From assembly GCA_030045295.1 (NCBI GenBank), contig JASIGD010000524.1, positions 1 through 12,846 of the forward strand: 12,846 nt of DNA, read 5' to 3'. The notes beneath the pieces were generated by a model, which saw only the letters and a program-made list of their open reading frames with translations, did no database searches and was not told where the DNA came from. The translations under genes were made by a program, and so were the position numbers. The stretch is from Streptosporangiaceae bacterium. GTDB taxonomy: Bacteria; Actinomycetota; Actinomycetes; Streptosporangiales; Streptosporangiaceae. This document shows, one piece after another, positions 12,712 to 12,846 of this stretch. Within the stretch, counting starts at the first letter, position 1, and each line of letters begins with the position of its first letter.

Positions 12712-12846
12712 GTCACACCCTCCTCGACCGTGTTGAGTATCCGTACGCCGCGCATCAGCACCGCCGGGCAGCCGTGGCTGACCGGCGCGACCTGGCCGGG
12801 CTGGCCCTTACCGCAGTTGAACGCTCCGCCCAGCACGTACGTCTGC
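12708..12846 (-). CDS. tldD: TldD metalloprotease subunit (C-terminal end only)
   Basis: A minus-strand frame enters from the right edge and ends at TGA 12710-12708, giving 45 full codons. The sequence QTYVLGGAFNCGKGQPGQ, then VAPVSHGCPAVLMRGVRILNT, is the well-conserved C-terminus of TldD, the zinc-bearing partner of TldE. The catalytic HExxxH motif would lie upstream, outside the window, so its integrity cannot be checked. The stop overlaps the tldE ATG by 4 nt. Confidence 0.9.
   Translation of the reverse strand, partial: QTYVLGGAFNCGKGQPGQVAPVSHGCPAVLMRGVRILNTVEEGVT

Overview
The window is GC-rich DNA with strong G/C bias at third codon positions, GTG starts, ATGA/GTGA stop-start overlaps and TANNNT -10 boxes close to start codons. 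The gene set (pafBC, TatA/TatC, a HelY-type helicase, DUF3866 and DUF3099 proteins, a TldD/TldE pair) marks a high-GC actinobacterium of the Streptosporangiales/Streptomycetales kind that has the Pup-proteasome gene neighbourhood. I cannot name the genus from the sequence.

Layout. (1) Positions 1-538, minus strand: the N-terminal part of a DUF3866 protein, divergent from the next block. (2) 661-6887, plus strand: the conserved actinobacterial string pafB-pafC-tatA-tatC-helY. It carries two WYL regulators of the DNA-damage response, the pore and receptor of twin-arginine export, and a large Ski2/Mtr4-like RNA helicase. pafB and pafC overlap by 4 nt, tatA has its own promoter-like element, and helY appears to start on a leaderless message. 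(3) 7032-10356, plus strand: a less conserved block with a cysteine-dioxygenase-family cupin gene, then a PadR repressor translationally coupled to a two-gene DrrA/DrrB-type ABC exporter. A 24-bp AT-rich dyad lies on the predicted padR promoter and probably makes the operon autoregulated and inducible. (4) 10357-10810: a 454-bp stretch without a protein gene. Its right part contains the most interesting element of the window: three consecutive hairpins whose loops all carry CCCCCGT on the minus strand. They lie just downstream of a TTGACA...TAGCAT promoter and resemble the actinobacterial 6C small RNA, with one more C-loop hairpin than the two I know for that class. (5) 10811-12846, minus strand: a small DUF3099 membrane protein, the complete tldE/pmbA-like gene, and the C-terminal end of tldD overlapping it by 4 nt.

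How the parts work together. Blocks 2 and 5 are housekeeping: proteostasis and DNA-damage control, folded-protein export, RNA metabolism, and TldD/E proteolysis. Block 3 looks like a sensor-effector cassette in which PadR releases an efflux pump when its ligand is present; the thiol dioxygenase gene next to it has its own promoter and may be unrelated. I found no tRNA, rRNA, CRISPR array, transposase or phage gene.
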